64,000 nucleotides of DNA from an uncultured Clostridia bacterium (GCA_948471525.1 CAOKSY010000002.1:62001-126000); one strand, 5' to 3'. Numbered from the stretch's first letter, positions 44,970 to 52,731 are shown. The notes: generated by a model from the letters alone, not told the origin. Numbers and translations are program-made.

Positions 44970-47136
44970 CGGCTTTTGTCAAGGAGTCAAACGCGCCGTC
45001 GACGTCGCAATGAAAATCGACGTGCCAGCGGCTGTATACGGCAAGTTGATACACAACGAAACAGTACTTGAAAAGTTGAAAGAAAGAGGAGTCGAGTGTA
45101 TAGATTCTCTAGATAATATCGGTGATAGAAAACTCATAGTTCGCTCGCACGGAATAGGCAAAGAAGTGTACGATTATTTGGATAAAAACGGCGTGGATTA
45201 TGTCGACTGTACCTGCGTATTTGTCAAAAAAATACACAAAATCGTATATGAAAATCATAAAGCGGGAAAGCAAATAATAATAATAGGTAATCCCGAACAT
45301 CCCGAAGTAAAAGGCATAAACGGATGGTGTGAAAACAGCGCGATCATATACAACGGAGAAGAAAACTTGCGCTTTGACGACGATAAAAAATATTGTTTGG
45401 TGGCACAGACAACATACGACCACCAAAAAGTCGAAAAATTTATTAAATTTTTACAAAATAATATTAAATCGCTTGATACAAATAATACAATATGCTATAC
45501 TACTTTGTGCAGACAAGAGGAGTGCGATTTGCTGAGCAAAGAGTGCGATTTGATGCTTGTCGTAGGCAGTAAAAACAGTTCTAATACATCCAAACTTTTT
45601 GATATTAGCAAACGAAACTGCGAAAATACTTATTTAATACAAACAATATCCGATTTAGAGTCGGTGACTGTAGATAAAAATTTAAAAATCGGCATAATAG
45701 CTGGTGCATCAACTCCGCCGGAGTTGATTGAGGAGGTAAAAAATCTAATGAATGAATCTCAAGAAAACATCAAGATTGAGAACGAAACTGCAAAGGAGGA
45801 TTTTGGCGCGCTTCTGAACGCTTCGCAGACCGATAAGTCTATGAATATTAGGGCCGGTAAGTCTTTTAAGTGTACGGTTATTTCCGCAAACGAAGAAGGC
45901 ATAACGGTTAATTTCGGCGGCAAGAAAGATGGATTCGTGTGCAAAGACGATGCAGAAATGGACGGTGTGGAATACAGTGCCGACAATTATAAATCCGGAG
46001 ATGTATTTACGGCTGTCGTTATAGAAAAGAATTCTAAGTCCTTGCCAAAGGAATATATATATTTTTCCAAGAAGACGGTTGATCAACGCGAGAAAGAGAG
46101 CAGCGACGCGGTCGAGATGCTTTCTCAGCCTGAATTTAAGTTGGTCATGAAAGAGTGCGTCAAGAACGGACTCAAGGGTTATTACGGAGGTTATTCGATT
46201 TTCGTACCCGCTTCGCAGATAAAGATCGCTTACGTTACCGAGGCTGATTTGCCCAAGTACGTAGGTAAGGAACTCAGACTTCGTCTCATCAAGTCCAATA
46301 AGGACGATCCGGATAAGGAACTTGATTTGACAAGCAGAAAGTCTTTTATCGCTTCTCAGAAGATAATTCTCGAAGAAGAGTTGAAGAAAAAAGAAGACGA
46401 GATGTGGGCTTTCTTTGAAAAAGATAAGATCGTTACAGGTAAAGTAAAGAGATTTGCTGAATTCGGCGCATTTGTAAACGTAAACGGATTCGACTGTCTG
46501 GTTCACAACAGCGACGCTTCTTACAATAGAAACGTGCCTGCGAGCGAAGTTCTTGAAATCGGTAAGTCGTATGAATTTATCGTAAGATATGTAAGCAGAG
46601 AAAGCAATAAAGTAAAACTCGGATATAAGCAACTTCAGAAGAAGCCGTATGAGATCGCTTTTGAGAAGTATCCCGTAGGCAGCGTAATAAACGGCACTGT
46701 CAGAGACGTAAAAGATTACGGCGCATTTGTACTGATAGAGGACAATATCGACGGACTTGTTCCAGTATCTGAGATTTCTCACAACTATACAAAGAATCCG
46801 GCTGATGTGCTCAAGCCCGGCGATCCTGTCACCGCTCAGATCATAAGATTTGAAGACAACAGAATCACTTTGTCTATCAAAGCTTTGATACCCAAGGAAG
46901 AAAAAAGTATAGAAGATACAGTTGTGAGCGAAGAAGATTATCAGGAGGCAAAGGAGAAGAGAGCTAAGAAGAACGCTAAGAAGTTCGAGACTTCTGCCGC
47001 ATCCGCCGCTCCCGCAAAGAAAGCAAGAGCAGTTAAAAGAGAAGAAGAGGAAGTTTCGTCTTGGAGTAGCGATGAAAATGCAACCGCTACGTTGGCTGAT
47101 CTTTTCAAGGGACTTAACCTCGATATAAAAGAATAA
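44944..47136 (+). CDS. ispH-rpsA: IspH (HMB-PP reductase) fused to ribosomal protein S1
   Basis: A 730-residue fusion known from Clostridia. Residues 1-280 are IspH, the last enzyme of the MEP isoprenoid pathway, with cluster cysteines in G-F-C-Q-G-V near 12, D-C-T-C-V near 95 and T-L-C-R-Q near 186. After a linker come four S1 repeats (about 300-370, 385-460, 490-560, 575-650); the last two (F-G-A-F-V, Y-G-A-F-V) are best conserved. The tail is Ala/Lys rich. The gene overlaps cmk-plsC by 26 bases. AGGAG (44929-44933) could serve ATG 44944 or TTG 44938. Confidence 0.92.
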   Translation: MSVVVAKSSGFCQGVKRAVDVAMKIDVPAAVYGKLIHNETVLEKLKERGVECIDSLDNIGDRKLIVRSHGIGKEVYDYLDKNGVDYVDCTCVFVKKIHKIVYENHKAGKQIIIIGNPEHPEVKGINGWCENSAIIYNGEENLRFDDDKKYCLVAQTTYDHQKVEKFIKFLQNNIKSLDTNNTICYTTLCRQEECDLLSKECDLMLVVGSKNSSNTSKLFDISKRNCENTYLIQTISDLESVTVDKNLKIGIIAGASTPPELIEEVKNLMNESQENIKIENETAKEDFGALLNASQTDKSMNIRAGKSFKCTVISANEEGITVNFGGKKDGFVCKDDAEMDGVEYSADNYKSGDVFTAVVIEKNSKSLPKEYIYFSKKTVDQREKESSDAVEMLSQPEFKLVMKECVKNGLKGYYGGYSIFVPASQIKIAYVTEADLPKYVGKELRLRLIKSNKDDPDKELDLTSRKSFIASQKIILEEELKKKEDEMWAFFEKDKIVTGKVKRFAEFGAFVNVNGFDCLVHNSDASYNRNVPASEVLEIGKSYEFIVRYVSRESNKVKLGYKQLQKKPYEIAFEKYPVGSVINGTVRDVKDYGAFVLIEDNIDGLVPVSEISHNYTKNPADVLKPGDPVTAQIIRFEDNRITLSIKALIPKEEKSIEDTVVSEEDYQEAKEKRAKKNAKKFETSAASAAPAKKARAVKREEEEVSSWSSDENATATLADLFKGLNLDIKE

Positions 47137-47154
47137 TAAGATAAAAACGGACCG

Positions 47155-47180
47155 TTGGCGGTATGCGTTTATACCGCCAA
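47155..47180. repeat. Inverted repeat after ispH-rpsA
   Basis: A perfect 10-bp stem (TTGGCGGTAT / ATACCGCCAA) with loop GCGTTT. It is followed by A rather than T, so it is not a standard plus-strand terminator; it could protect the mRNA 3' end. Confidence 0.6.
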
Positions 47181-47209
47181 AAAAAGTTCCGGAAAATAAG
47201 AAAAATTCC

Positions 47210-47238
47210 TTGACAAATTACTTGATATATAGTATATT
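47210..47238 (+). promoter_or_regulatory. Sigma-A promoter of the tRNA operon
   Basis: Perfect TTGACA (47210-47215), 17-bp spacer and TATATT (47233-47238), 32 bp before the first tRNA. Confidence 0.88.
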
Positions 47239-47270
47239 TGAGTAGTCGCAAGTTTATAGAATTTGTGAAT

Positions 47271-47347
47271 CGGGGTGTAGCGCAGTTTGGTAGCGCACGT
47301 GGTTTGGGACCATGGGGCCGGGAGTTCGAATCTCTTCACCCCGACCA
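47271..47347 (+). tRNA. tRNA-Pro (anticodon TGG)
   Basis: The 77-base cloverleaf has acceptor CGGGGTG / CACCCCG, loop TTTGGGA with anticodon TGG, T-loop TTCGAAT and encoded ACCA end. Confidence 0.96.
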
Positions 47348-47373
47348 GATCTACAAAGCGCAAAAAATTGTGT

Positions 47374-47450
47374 GGGCCATTAGCTCAGTTGGTTAGAGCA
47401 ACCGGCTCATAACCGGTCGGTCCAAGGTTCGAGTCCTTGATGGCCCACCA
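47374..47450 (+). tRNA. tRNA-Met (anticodon CAT, elongator type)
   Basis: The 77-base cloverleaf has acceptor GGGCCAT / ATGGCCC, anticodon loop CTCATAA and encoded ACCA. The sequence resembles elongator Met tRNA; an Ile tRNA with modified CAT cannot be fully excluded. Confidence 0.9.
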
Positions 47451-47476
47451 CATAAATTAAATATTAAATGGAATTT

Positions 47477-47553
47477 GGCTCGGTAGTTCAGTTGGTTAGA
47501 ACGCTAGCCTGTCACGCTAGAGGTCGAGGGTTCGAGTCCCTTCCGAGTCGCCA
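47477..47553 (+). tRNA. tRNA-Asp (anticodon GTC)
   Basis: The 77-base cloverleaf has acceptor GGCTCGG / CCGAGTC, anticodon GTC in CTGTCAC, discriminator G and encoded CCA. Confidence 0.96.
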
Positions 47554-47607
47554 ACAAATTTAATATACTTCTGAATTTTGAGATTTTGTAAAAATCTCTT
47601 AATTTAT

Positions 47608-47683
47608 GCCTCGGTAGCTCAGTCGGTAGAGCAGGGGACTGAAAATCCCCGTGTCGGTGGTTCGATTCCGCCCCGAGGCACCA
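47608..47683 (+). tRNA. tRNA-Phe (anticodon GAA)
   Basis: The 76-base cloverleaf has acceptor GCCTCGG / CCGAGGC, anticodon GAA in CTGAAAA, discriminator A and encoded CCA. It is a candidate ligand of the pheS T-box at 61843. Confidence 0.96.
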
Positions 47684-47699
47684 TACCATTATGGTATGC

Positions 47700-47775
47700 G
47701 CTGGTGTAGCTCAATTGGCAGAGCAGCTGATTTGTAATCAGCAGGTTGTTGGTTCGATTCCGATCACCAGCTCCA
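47700..47775 (+). tRNA. tRNA-Thr (anticodon TGT)
   Basis: The 76-base cloverleaf has acceptor GCTGGTG / CACCAGC, anticodon TGT in TTTGTAA, discriminator T and encoded CCA. Confidence 0.96.
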
Positions 47776-47787
47776 AAAAGTTAATAT

Positions 47788-47872
<85 letters not shown>

Positions 47873-47880
47873 ACAGCGTT

Positions 47881-47913
47881 AAAGTACGAACCGTTATGAT
47901 TCGTACTTTTTCT
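47881..47913 (+). terminator. Terminator of the tRNA operon
   Basis: AAAGTACGAA / TTCGTACTTT stem running into T residues. Confidence 0.92.
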
Positions 47914-47976
47914 TGTTATCGAAAACCCCCAGATAGTCTGGGGGTTCAAAAGAGGTTTACCGATGAGTAAAAAATA

Positions 47977-48034
47977 GCACTCCTTTTGTTATAATAGATT
48001 TGTCCGCCAAGGCAAATCTAAACAAAAGGAGCAC
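47977..48034 (+). promoter_or_regulatory. Transposase promoter and ribosome-site-sequestering hairpin
   Basis: An extended -10 (TG-T-TATAAT, TATAAT at 47990-47995) would start transcription near 48002. In a longer transcript from upstream, 47980-47990 pairs perfectly over 11 bp with 48021-48031, and TAGATTTG (47995-48002) pairs with CAAATCTA (48013-48020). The ribosome site AAAGGAG (48025-48031) is fully in the stem. Confidence 0.7.
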
Positions 48035-48038
48035 AAAA

Positions 48039-48500
48039 ATGAAAAACGAAACTATTACAAACAGTCTATCACATACAACTTGGAATTGCAAATATCATAT
48101 AGTATTTGCACCAAAATATAGAAGAAAAGTATTCTATGGAGAGAAGAAGAGAGAAATAGGGGCAATATTAAGAGAGTTATGTAATTGGAAAGGGATAAAT
48201 ATAATAGAAGCAGAAGTATGTCCTGACCATATACATATGTTGGTCGAAATACCGCCCAAAATGAGCGTTGCGGGATTTGTAGGATTTTTGAAAGGAAAGA
48301 GTAGCCTAATGATATACCAAAGATGGGCGAATATGAAATACAAATACCGCAACAGAGAATTTTGGTGTAGGGGATATTATGTAGATACGGTAGGAAAGAA
48401 TACAAAGAAAATAGCGGAATACATAGCAAACCAATTGAAAGAAGACAAAATGGTAGAGCAAATGAGTATGACGGAGTTGCTTGACCCATTCAAGCAGTAA
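48039..48500 (+). CDS. tnpA: IS200-type Y1 transposase TnpA
   Basis: A 153-residue HUH single-strand transposase. The metal-binding H-I-H-M motif is near residues 65-68, and the catalytic Tyr lies in G-Y-Y-V-D-T near 110-115; the N-terminal W-N-C-K-Y-H-I-V-F-A-P-K-Y-R segment is typical. An in-frame ATG-like start at 48000 is rejected because AAAGGAG at 48025-48031 is spaced for ATG 48039. The protein looks intact, so the element may still move. Confidence 0.93.
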   Translation: MKNETITNSLSHTTWNCKYHIVFAPKYRRKVFYGEKKREIGAILRELCNWKGINIIEAEVCPDHIHMLVEIPPKMSVAGFVGFLKGKSSLMIYQRWANMKYKYRNREFWCRGYYVDTVGKNTKKIAEYIANQLKEDKMVEQMSMTELLDPFKQ

Positions 48501-48735
48501 AAAGCACGAGGCGGACAAAACAAACACGATTTCGTGTGGCTAGTAACAAAGGGCTACGCCCGAAACTGAAAAACCACCAGCTAGGCTGGTGGATATTTAT
48601 TTATTCAGGCACCCGCCACAGTGCCACAAATCCTATAACATATCTGATATTTGTTTGAAATTCGCTGTTTATGGGCAATGCTTTTACATATTTGTATGAT
48701 ATAATAGCGCTACCGGACATAAGGAGGTATTTATT

Positions 48736-49200
48736 ATGGATATACAAAAAATCGGTGTCTTTTTGTCTGAATTGCGGAAAGAAAAAAATCTTACGCAAGA
48801 TGAATTGGGCGAACAAATTGGTGTAACGAATAAAACCGTTTCACGCTGGGAAAACGGAAATTATTTACCGCCTGTTGAAATAATACAAATTTTAAGCAAA
48901 TTTTATGACGTGAGCATAAATGAAATATTAAACGGCGAACGGATAAACGATAGCGATTATAAAAAAGTTTCGGAAGAAAACGTAAAATCGGCACTGAATA
49001 GAACTAACGTCATCATACGTAAGCAAAAGAAAATTATGAATTGGATTATTGCTATAGTCGTGGCTTTATTGTATATTGTAATTAGTTTAATATCGAAAAA
49101 ATGGCAGTACACTTGGATTGTTTGGATTGTGTATTGCGTATACCGTACAGTCGATAGTATTGTCAATCATTTCTTGAATGTTCACGTTAAGTCAAAATAA
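48736..49200 (+). CDS. XRE-family regulator with C-terminal membrane segments
   Basis: A 154-residue protein. Residues 5-62 are a helix-turn-helix of the XRE type (L-T-Q-D-E-L-G-E-Q-I-G-V-T near 18-30, then S-R-W-E-N-G). Residues about 95-145 carry two membrane helices. This helix-turn-helix plus membrane layout is frequent in Firmicutes accessory regions, where it may sense envelope stress. AAGGAGG precedes the ATG; an extended -10 (TG-A-TATAAT) ends at 48705. The target genes are unknown. Confidence 0.82.
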   Translation: MDIQKIGVFLSELRKEKNLTQDELGEQIGVTNKTVSRWENGNYLPPVEIIQILSKFYDVSINEILNGERINDSDYKKVSEENVKSALNRTNVIIRKQKKIMNWIIAIVVALLYIVISLISKKWQYTWIVWIVYCVYRTVDSIVNHFLNVHVKSK

Positions 49201-49332
49201 ATATTTGTTTTACGTTACTACCGGCCCACCAAGAATATAGCACCTCTTCGAGTGCTTTTCTCGTGGAGTAAATAGGTAGGTTGTTTAAAACCTGACATCC
49301 CTCGACGCTTCGAGCGAAGAGAAAACATCCTT

Positions 49333-49375
49333 CACTTATTGTCAAATATTTATTTGCAATATTTGACAATAAGTG
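49333..49375. repeat. Perfect 18-bp inverted repeat
   Basis: CACTTATTGTCAAATATT (49333-49350) and its exact reverse complement (49358-49375) flank a 7-base spacer. There is no T run after it. It lies in a 200-bp stretch with no gene (49201-49401) that also has several short CTTCGAG-type palindromic bits, so it could be part of a small non-autonomous element or an operator. Confidence 0.7.
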
Positions 49376-49401
49376 ATAATATACTAGTTAGAGGTTATTT
49401 T

Positions 49402-49710
49402 ATGGACTGGATATTATATTTAATTATCGGCATCATTGTAATTCCCGTTATTATAGTTTTAATATTTATTCCGGCAGTGCATTTTAGCAAAAAGCCGCCT
49501 GCTCAATTGAATAATATTCATAAAGGAATGTCCGAAGAGGATATGCTTAACAAATTGGGTAAACCGAAAAAAATCGAGCAAATAGACGAAACTATAAAAA
49601 TGTATCTTTATGAACAAGTTGATAAAGGCGGTTTTTTGTTGTGGTCATATTATAAAAATTTTCAAATTTTGACCAAAGATGGCGTTGTTATATATATATC
49701 TTATTCATAA
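49402..49710 (+). CDS. Small membrane-anchored protein, SmpA/OmlA-like fold suspected
   Basis: A 102-residue protein with one N-terminal membrane helix (about 3-27). The soluble part has G-M-S-E-E-D-M-L-N-K-L-G-K-P near residues 42-55, a pattern found in SmpA/OmlA-like and BLIP-like domains, followed by a beta-strand run ending near 100. GAGG at 49391-49394 fixes ATG 49402. Function unknown. No neighbour explains it. Confidence 0.6.
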   Translation: MDWILYLIIGIIVIPVIIVLIFIPAVHFSKKPPAQLNNIHKGMSEEDMLNKLGKPKKIEQIDETIKMYLYEQVDKGGFLLWSYYKNFQILTKDGVVIYISYS

Positions 49711-49776
49711 AAATTGTTTAAATTTGGTGCAGCTATACTAAATAATTGCTAATAAAATTATTTTATTCCAATCGGC

Positions 49777-49792
49777 AAATTTCAATTTAGCG
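49777..49792. repeat. Intergenic repeat, copy 1
   Basis: AAATTTCAATTTAGCG just before the gene at 49805. Same 16 bases at 51370; the first 13 also at 50211. Confidence 0.7.
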
Positions 49793-49804
49793 GAGGGCAT
49801 AAAG

Positions 49805-50212
49805 ATGTTCGGTAAAAAATTCAAAGAAAACGCGTGGTACAAAAAGGCACAAAAGGCATACAGGAACGAAAAATTGCCCGCCCCTTACGCCGCGCTTTAC
49901 GACTATTGTTCGTATATGGATAGGAAGCATTTAAGAGGCGGCAGAGGTCATTTCGACTTCTTTTCGCTTGCAAAATTCGACGACCGTCTTGATAGCAGAG
50001 TTAAAGACCTACGTTCCGTACTGCCCGAAGGCTTGCTCGAAAATTTTAACGCGGCGTATGATAAATATATTTCGCTCGGCGACGAACCCGATTTCGAGCT
50101 TGTAATAACTGTTTTCGACGAATACGACGAGTATGCGTTTGAACGCTACGAGCAACTAATGAAAATTCTTAAAGACTATATTACGGAAATGATAGAAAAG
50201 CACTATTTATAA
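49805..50212 (+). CDS. Uncharacterised 135-residue protein
   Basis: A soluble, helical, Tyr- and Asp-rich protein. It has A-P-Y-A-A-L-Y-D-Y-C-S-Y near residues 26-37, R-G-G-R-G-H-F-D-F near 45-53 and an acidic F-D-E-Y-D-E-Y segment near 102-108. The general look recalls DMP19/DUF4375-type domains, but I could not confirm this. CGGAGGGC lies close to the ATG. Codon use is a little more GC-rich than the neighbours. It is enclosed by two copies of a 13-base repeat. Confidence 0.65.
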   Translation: MFGKKFKENAWYKKAQKAYRNEKLPAPYAALYDYCSYMDRKHLRGGRGHFDFFSLAKFDDRLDSRVKDLRSVLPEGLLENFNAAYDKYISLGDEPDFELVITVFDEYDEYAFERYEQLMKILKDYITEMIEKHYL

Positions 50213-50223
50213 ATTTCAATTTA
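50211..50223. repeat. Intergenic repeat, copy 2
   Basis: AAATTTCAATTTA directly at the stop codon of the preceding gene. Copies 1 and 3 are at 49777 and 51370. Confidence 0.7.
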
Positions 50224-50235
50224 TGGTATAGCAAT

Positions 50236-50895
50236 ATGATAGATATAAAAACTTGGATTAAAGACTTTACGGAAAAAGTCGAACAGCTCTTTGCTGATCG
50301 CGTGTGGTTTATCGGCTTGCAAGGTAGTTACGGCAGAGGGGAAGCAACGGCAACGAGCGATATTGATGTGGTTGTTATTCTCGACGAGTTGAGAGTGAAC
50401 GACTTGAAAACTTATAGAGATATGCTCGATACTTTACCGAACAGGGATTTGATTTGCGGATTTATTTCGGGCAAAGCCGAGCTTTTGAATTGGGAAGCAA
50501 GCGACCTATTTCAATTCTATTATGATACCACACCGATAAAAGGTACGCTTGATTTGCTTTTGGAAAAGGTAGATAAGCAAGCCGTTAAACGTGCGATACG
50601 AATTGGCGCGTGTAATATATATCACGCTTGCGTTCATAATTTCGTTCACGAGAAAAGCGACGATATACTGCGCTCATTGTATAAGTCGGCAGTCTTTGTT
50701 ATTCAAGCGGTGTGGTTTTATGAAACGGGCAAATATATCAAATCAAAGGCGGAATTGCAAAAGGCAATCAATCCACCGTCTGCCGTGCTTACAACCGCCC
50801 AAGCATTGAAGAACGGCGCGAACGTGAAGTTTGAGGAAATGTCTAAGTTGTTACTGAATTGGGCGAAAACGGCTATCGTGGGGTACAAAGAGTGA
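50236..50895 (+). CDS. Nucleotidyltransferase domain protein
   Basis: A 219-residue protein. The N-half is a minimal nucleotidyltransferase with G-L-Q-G-S-Y-G-R-G near residues 28-36 and S-D-I-D-V-V-V near 42-48 (the G-S-x10-D-x-D catalytic pattern). The C-half is helical, like the substrate-binding region of aminoglycoside or lincosamide nucleotidyltransferases and HEPN-like domains. It may modify a small molecule or be related to MNT toxin-antitoxin proteins. The ribosome site is weak. Its stop overlaps the GTG of a GNAT gene, so the two form a unit. Confidence 0.78.
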   Translation: MIDIKTWIKDFTEKVEQLFADRVWFIGLQGSYGRGEATATSDIDVVVILDELRVNDLKTYRDMLDTLPNRDLICGFISGKAELLNWEASDLFQFYYDTTPIKGTLDLLLEKVDKQAVKRAIRIGACNIYHACVHNFVHEKSDDILRSLYKSAVFVIQAVWFYETGKYIKSKAELQKAINPPSAVLTTAQALKNGANVKFEEMSKLLLNWAKTAIVGYKE

Positions 50896-51371
50896 AAAAA
50901 GAACAGTATAATATCAGGCGAATAATGCCGGACGAAGTAGGCGAAGCGTTAGAACTTGCAATGGAAGTTTTTATGCAGTTTGAAGCACCAGATTATAAGC
51001 CGCAAGGAGTGGAAACGTTCAGAAAAGATATTATCGAAAACGCCGAATTTATAGATAAGTGCAGAAAAGGAACTTGCCCGATTTACGCCGCATTTAATGA
51101 AGATAAAATAATCGGAATTATCGGTATGCGAACTGAGTCGCATATCAACTTGGTATTCACGAAAAGTGAGTATCATCGAAAAGGTATTGCTACTTCTATC
51201 TTCAAGTATTTGCTATCGGAAGTCAAAAAGAATTGTCCGCAAGTTAAAGAAATAACACTCAATTCTTCCCCTTACGGAAAGAACTTCTATTTGCACTTGG
51301 GATTCGTTCCTTTATCGGAAGAACAGGAAATAGACGGTATTCGCTTTACACCTATGAAGTATGTAATCTAA
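50892..51371 (+). CDS. GNAT family N-acetyltransferase
   Basis: A 159-residue acetyltransferase. The acetyl-CoA loop appears as V-F-T-K-S-E-Y-H-R-K-G-I-A near residues 92-104 (R/Q-x-x-G-x-A type), followed by Y-L-H-L-G-F near 138-143 and F-x-P-M-K-Y at the end. The start is GTG overlapping the upstream stop (GTGA); an in-frame ATG at 50859 inside the previous gene is less likely. The substrate is unknown; pairing with a nucleotidyltransferase hints at small-molecule modification. Confidence 0.85.
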   Translation: MKKEQYNIRRIMPDEVGEALELAMEVFMQFEAPDYKPQGVETFRKDIIENAEFIDKCRKGTCPIYAAFNEDKIIGIIGMRTESHINLVFTKSEYHRKGIATSIFKYLLSEVKKNCPQVKEITLNSSPYGKNFYLHLGFVPLSEEQEIDGIRFTPMKYVI

Positions 51372-51385
51372 ATTTCAATTTAGCG
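51370..51385. repeat. Intergenic repeat, copy 3
   Basis: AAATTTCAATTTAGCG, identical over 16 bases to copy 1, directly at the stop codon of the GNAT gene. The following 217 bp to 51602 contain no gene that I can support. Confidence 0.7.
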
Positions 51386-51602
51386 TCGAATGACCGATAG
51401 GACTTACTCATCTTAGCTCGCGAAAGTTTGGTATGTTCTCATGGTGCACATTAGCGTCCACCACTTAAAACCTAACACGAAGCACAAAGTAAGTATTCGG
51501 GATAAGTTTTTTTGCCGTTTTGAGTTTACAATCGTGCCGTTATAAGTTATAGAATTACCCTTGTAGGATAGTTATAGGGTTTATTATGTATCAATTTTAC
51601 AG

Positions 51603-51631
51603 TTGAAAAATTTTAATAGATGATCTATACT
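51603..51631 (+). promoter_or_regulatory. Sigma-A promoter of the P-loop kinase gene, leaderless
   Basis: TTGAAA (51603-51608), 17-bp spacer and TATACT (51626-51631). The ATG at 51638 is seven bases after the end of the -10. Confidence 0.75.
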
Positions 51632-51637
51632 GTTTAT

Positions 51638-52165
51638 ATGGTAATATTGATTTCGGGAGCAACTCATACAGGTAAAACTTTACTGGCACAGAAACTTATG
51701 GAACGATACAAGATTCCTTATTTATCCATTGACCATTTGAAAATGGGCTTGATAAGAAGTGGGCAGACGTCGTATACAGTAAATGACGATGCTAAACTTA
51801 CTTCATATCTTTGGAGGATTGTCAAAGAAATTATTAAAACAATAATCGAAAACAATCAAAGTCTCATTATAGAAGGTTGTTATATTCCATATTATTGGAA
51901 AAAGGATTTTGACGAAGATTATTTATCAAAAATACAATATTATTGTTTAATAATGTCTAATAAATATATAGAAAACAATTTTGCCTTAATCTGCAAATAC
52001 GAAAACGAGGTGGAAAGGCGCTTACACGTCTGCGAAATCGACAAACAAAATTTGATTATGGAAAATGAAAATAATTTGCGTCTTTGTAAAAAATACGGTT
52101 TGAATTATATTATGATAGATAACATATATGACATAGACGGAGTTTGTGAGGCTCTGGAAATATAA
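51638..52165 (+). CDS. Small P-loop NTPase, kinase-like
   Basis: A 175-residue protein with Walker A G-A-T-H-T-G-K-T near residues 7-14, a lid-like region, and I-I-E-G-C-Y-I-P near 77-84 in the usual Walker B/substrate place of adenylate-kinase-like and 2-phosphoglycerate-kinase-like small-molecule kinases. The Arg-rich stretch E-V-E-R-R-L near 122 may be the LID arginines. There is no Shine-Dalgarno site; the mRNA should be leaderless. An in-frame ATG at 51620 would fall inside the promoter. Substrate unknown. Confidence 0.75.
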   Translation: MVILISGATHTGKTLLAQKLMERYKIPYLSIDHLKMGLIRSGQTSYTVNDDAKLTSYLWRIVKEIIKTIIENNQSLIIEGCYIPYYWKKDFDEDYLSKIQYYCLIMSNKYIENNFALICKYENEVERRLHVCEIDKQNLIMENENNLRLCKKYGLNYIMIDNIYDIDGVCEALEI

Positions 52166-52200
52166 TATTGATGGTCAGTTTTCAAGAAAGATTTTTAAAG

Positions 52201-52230
52201 TTGTAGATCTTTTATATAATATGCTATAAT
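52201..52230 (+). promoter_or_regulatory. Putative promoter of the second GNAT gene, leaderless
   Basis: TTGTAG (52201-52206), 18-bp spacer and TATAAT (52225-52230), with ATG at 52237. Another TATAAT at 52215-52220 could be used instead and would give a leader of about 10 bases. Confidence 0.55.
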
Positions 52231-52236
52231 TAATTT

Positions 52237-52659
52237 ATGAATAATTTAGTTAATATTAAAACAAGGTATGTGAGTCATGAAGATAGAGTATTTTGGTTTT
52301 ATCTTGATAAACATTTGTCGACTTCTGAGTTTGAAAAGAAAATAAGATATAAACAAGGTTACGTAATGTTGCAAAATGACAGACCGATCGGTATATTGAA
52401 ATATAATTTGTTTTGGGATAATATACCGTTTTGCACTATACTGTATATAGACAAAGATTATCAAAAAAACGGTTTCGGCAGAATGTTGATGAACTATTGG
52501 GAAAATGAAATGCGATCGATTGGATACGATACGGTTTTAGTTTCTACGCAGTCCAATGAGGATGCTCAAGACTTCTACCGTTCAATCGGTTATAGCGATT
52601 GCGGAAGTTTGCTTCTTCCAGATCAACCTGAAGAATTATTCCTTAGCAAGCGTTTATAA
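52237..52659 (+). CDS. GNAT family N-acetyltransferase
   Basis: A compact 140-residue acetyltransferase with Y-I-D-K-D-Y-Q-K-N-G-F-G-R near residues 70-82 (acetyl-CoA loop), S-N-E-D-A-Q-D-F-Y-R-S-I-G-Y near 106-119, and a short C-terminus. No ribosome site precedes the ATG. Substrate unknown. Confidence 0.85.
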   Translation: MNNLVNIKTRYVSHEDRVFWFYLDKHLSTSEFEKKIRYKQGYVMLQNDRPIGILKYNLFWDNIPFCTILYIDKDYQKNGFGRMLMNYWENEMRSIGYDTVLVSTQSNEDAQDFYRSIGYSDCGSLLLPDQPEELFLSKRL

Positions 52660-52731
52660 CAGTTGTTAGGATGCTTATTGTTAAGTTAGCGTAAATAGAG
52701 TAGTTCTTTTAGATTTATATAAGAGGAAAAT

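Larger units (their letters stand above)
47920..48600 (+). mobile_element. IS200/IS605-family insertion sequence (tnpA only)
   Basis: A short element around one Y1 transposase gene. The left subterminal hairpin at 47924-47946 (AACCCCCAGA-TAG-TCTGGGGGTT) and the right one at 48574-48592 (CCACCAGC-TAG-GCTGGTGG) share the TAG loop, as expected for the single-strand hairpins bound by TnpA. IS200-type elements have no terminal inverted repeats or target duplications, so the exact ends are uncertain by about 20 bases. No tnpB gene is present. Confidence 0.82.

Noticed and set aside
45745..46782. 345-codon minus-strand open frame within ispH-rpsA
   Set aside because: It is a shadow of the S1 repeats, with no start signal or recognisable domain.
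49215..49232. tRNA gene or clear att site at GGCCCACCA
   Set aside because: Only nine bases match a tRNA 3' end and no cloverleaf can be formed; it is kept only as a weak hint of a scar.
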